This document shows, piece after piece, positions 62,264-64,000 of a DNA stretch of 64,000 bases. The notes below the pieces were generated by a model. It saw only the letters and a list, made by a program, of their open reading frames with translations. It was not told the origin of the DNA and made no database searches. Where the stretch lies: positions 8,060,001 to 8,124,000 of the forward strand of contig NZ_CP082164.1 of assembly GCF_023101685.1 (NCBI RefSeq), given 5' to 3'. This DNA comes from Bradyrhizobium sp. 186 (lineage in GTDB: Bacteria; Pseudomonadota; Alphaproteobacteria; Rhizobiales; Xanthobacteraceae). Numbering within the stretch: the stretch's first letter is position 1; every line of letters starts with the position of its first letter. The position numbers were made by a program, and so were the translations under genes.

Positions 62264-62302
62264 CGTTCAATCGCGATTTAGCTTGCGGCTTGCGGTGAAT
62301 TT

Positions 62303-62749
62303 TCAACGCGCCGATTTCGGGGCGATCGGCACAAAGTCCTGCTCGCGACGGGGTTGATCCGATCGCCCTTGGTAGATGAACATCCCCTTCTTGGTCGAGA
62401 TGATGTCGCCTCGCTGCAGGCTTTCGTCGTTGAGCACGCGCTCGGTTGCGACGATCTCTGGATCTTCCGGGACCGGCACATAGAGTTCGGGGTGTTCGCG
62501 CCGCTCGCGCGCGACCTCCTTGCCCCGTCGCCTTGCATCTTCGATTCGCTGCCGCCATTCGTCACGCGTCAGTTCGGGCTCGCTTGGCGGAAGGTAGTCA
62601 TTGAGCGAGGGCTCCGGCTCTGTTTGAGCAAGACAGGGGTGCGAACAGGCCAGACCAAGGGCGAGTCCACCAGCGATGGTGACCGCTCGAGACAGCGCCG
62701 CAAACCGCCTTGCATCGGCTAGCGAGTGGTCACGCCGAACGGGTCGCAC
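62303..62749 (-). CDS. Secreted hypothetical protein
   Basis: The product has 148 residues from GTG 62749. An unusually long signal-like start (SRAVTIAGGLALGLACSHPCLAQ) leads a charged mature part (LTRDEWRQRIEDARRRGKEVARERREH) and a short C-terminal domain (LQRGDIISTKKGMFIYQG) that could be a small beta fold. The family is not recognised. It converges on the gene at 61601. Confidence 0.65.
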   Translation of the reverse strand: MRPVRRDHSLADARRFAALSRAVTIAGGLALGLACSHPCLAQTEPEPSLNDYLPPSEPELTRDEWRQRIEDARRRGKEVARERREHPELYVPVPEDPEIVATERVLNDESLQRGDIISTKKGMFIYQGRSDQPRREQDFVPIAPKSAR

Positions 62750-62892
62750 TCCGATAACTCCAAAGACGGGTCATAAGGACGATCATTGGCTAGCCCTCCT
62801 TATCTCTTCCTCTTCAGCCTATACCTTTGCCGATTGCAAGAAAGCCAATTCGCGGGCAAGCTTCGTGCTTTAGCTCGCGAGGATTTTAGCCC

Positions 62893-63285
62893 GTGGTTCG
62901 CAGCATTGCTTTCTTGGCTCTGGTGATCTGGTTTGGGACTCAATCTGCAACGGCAGGCCAGATCGAATACCCGCAAGTCATCCATACGCAATACGAAGCC
63001 GTTGATCAGAAGGCCGGCGGTCACTTCGTGCTGTGGTCAGAGCGGGAAAAGATCTTCTATGGCCTCGACCAAAAGCTTTTCCCGGGAGCCCGGTTTGTCG
63101 ACATCACCCAGATTACCCCGAGCGTGGGGTCGATCACACTGACCTATGTCGAGGTGCGGACGGTCAGCAGTACGGCCTCGGACTATTTGTACCTGGCGGG
63201 CAATGTCCGCTTCCGCGTCAGCGGAATGACCCTCAAGTCCAGCAACTTCCCCACCGGCGGCGGGATGACGCCGAACGGACAGTAG
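62893..63285 (+). CDS. Small secreted protein
   Basis: The product has 130 residues from GTG 62893. A signal peptide (RSIAFLALVIWFGTQSATAG) is followed by a beta-rich domain (SVGSITLTYVEVRTVSSTASDYLYLAGNVRFRV). There is no Cys. The family is not recognised; it is one of several small exported proteins at this end of the polysaccharide locus. Confidence 0.65.
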   Translation: MVRSIAFLALVIWFGTQSATAGQIEYPQVIHTQYEAVDQKAGGHFVLWSEREKIFYGLDQKLFPGARFVDITQITPSVGSITLTYVEVRTVSSTASDYLYLAGNVRFRVSGMTLKSSNFPTGGGMTPNGQ

Positions 63286-63423
63286 CCAGCCCGCCGCGTC
63301 GAGCCTGCCATCCCCTACAGCTGATCGCCGCGGTCGGCCGGCGCGAGGTTGACGGCCGATCTGGCAAGATCGTGCGTCTAAGACCTCGTTAGGTCCTCGC
63401 TGTTAGTCTCGGACACTCCACTC

Positions 63424-63864
63424 ATGGGGTTGCCGAGAATGTGTCAAAGGCCAATATTGCTGCTAGCTGTCTGCATCGCAGCCTCCGTGATGTTCAGCAT
63501 GGCGGCTCAAGCGAGCCCCCTCTGCGTCAAGGAGCGGACGCCGTTTGCTCTGTCAGAGGACACGGTGAAGTGGATGATGCCGATCCAGCCCGGGGCCGAC
63601 TGCATCCAAGGACTGCGTTGGTCGTATATGCAAATCTTCAACGTATCGGTCGTGAGCGGACCATCAAGAGGACAGCTGGCGCTGGTTGGATCCGGCTTCC
63701 GTTATTCGGCAGAAGCCGAAAAGCCAGGCACCGATAGGTTCACCCTTCTGATCTCGGGCAGAAACCGTCATGATGCCGGCATATCGACCTTAGCATTACA
63801 GTTGCCGTTTTGCTTTGAGATGCGCGCGCTGAGCGGCAGCCTGGTGAGCTCTGCGCCAGAATGA
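63424..63864 (+). CDS. Small secreted protein
   Basis: The product has 146 residues from ATG 63424 (or ATG 63439). The signal peptide (PILLLAVCIAASVMFSMAAQA) precedes a beta-sandwich-like domain with three Cys (LCVKERTPF; ADCIQGL; LPFCFEM) and the phrase GPSRGQLALVGSGFRYSAEAEKPGTDRFTLLISG. I have the impression that this phrase recurs in rhizobial exported proteins of unknown role, but I cannot check it. Confidence 0.65.
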   Translation: MGLPRMCQRPILLLAVCIAASVMFSMAAQASPLCVKERTPFALSEDTVKWMMPIQPGADCIQGLRWSYMQIFNVSVVSGPSRGQLALVGSGFRYSAEAEKPGTDRFTLLISGRNRHDAGISTLALQLPFCFEMRALSGSLVSSAPE

Positions 63865-64000
63865 CCATGCGATGACATGCGCGGGTTGGATCCGCTTTCG
63901 AGCAAGCCTGATGGCGATGCGGCGGATTTCCTGGATTGACCAACGGATCAGTGGCGGCGTGGGTGTGCTTTGGCTTTTGCCGGGGGGCGGCGTTTGGTTT
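63865..64000. other. Window end, no gene recognised
   Basis: These last 136 bases contain no supported reading frame or signal. Confidence 0.5.

Noticed and set aside
1..64000. tRNA, rRNA, riboswitch or CRISPR features
   Set aside because: I looked for T-loop GTTCGAATC-like signatures, rRNA cores and regular short repeats. Nothing outside coding sequence was convincing; weak candidates may be missed without a covariance search.

Overview
The window reads as chromosomal DNA of a rhizobial alphaproteobacterium, most likely Bradyrhizobium. The evidence is the high G+C content with matching codon use, the mix of rhizobial insertion sequences (IS110, IS1182, IS30, IS66, a group II intron), a membrane-bound GH17 beta-glucan enzyme of the Bradyrhizobium NdvC type, and a long surface-polysaccharide locus. 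The assignment comes from protein resemblance alone. No rRNA or tRNA gene was seen.

Positions 1 to about 12,200 are an accessory, scarred region. It holds two unrecognised genes, an intact IS110-family transposase with a structured 3' flank, the GH17 enzyme, and a patchwork of broken mobile elements. In that patchwork a group II intron missing its 5' part is joined to a truncated three-gene recombinase module, which is joined to an IS1182 transposase missing its N-terminus. Decayed IS30 and IS66 genes follow. Next comes an intact phage-like recombination module: a small XRE repressor gene (minus) and, divergently, a YqaJ-type exonuclease and an ERF single-strand annealing protein fused to an HNH domain. 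Two identical perfect palindromes overlap the -35 and -10 regions of the exonuclease promoter.

Positions 12,200 to 17,600 carry precursor supply: rfbD-rfbC (minus) and rfbA-rfbB (plus) for dTDP-L-rhamnose, and UDP-glucose dehydrogenase for UDP-glucuronate. A chimeric pseudogene at 17,355-17,586 joins a UDP-glucuronate-epimerase start to a second rfbB tail. Positions 17,600 to about 28,200 form a more A+T-rich islet with two methyltransferases, two related alpha/beta hydrolases, a secreted heparin-lyase-like protein, and an 1813-residue protein holding a coiled coil, repeats, three glycosyltransferase domains and a degenerate methyltransferase domain.

Positions 28,400 to 44,100 combine a type I secretion operon (ABC transporter with a protease-dead C39-like domain, HlyD adaptor, Sel1-repeat protein), three more glycosyltransferases, a methyltransferase, and a Gly/Asn/Asp-rich RTX-type beta-roll protein that is the obvious candidate substrate. 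This recalls surface-layer or adhesin loci in which a type I exporter sits beside glycan genes.

Positions 44,400 to 64,000 are the assembly end of a Wzx/Wzy-type exopolysaccharide system: the priming phosphoglycosyltransferase, Wzc co-polymerase/tyrosine kinase, Wza outer-membrane lipoprotein, two O-antigen-ligase/Wzy-like membrane proteins, a PPP-type phosphatase, a LapG-family (BTLCP) cysteine protease, and many small secreted proteins of unknown function. No Wzx flippase was recognised in the window.
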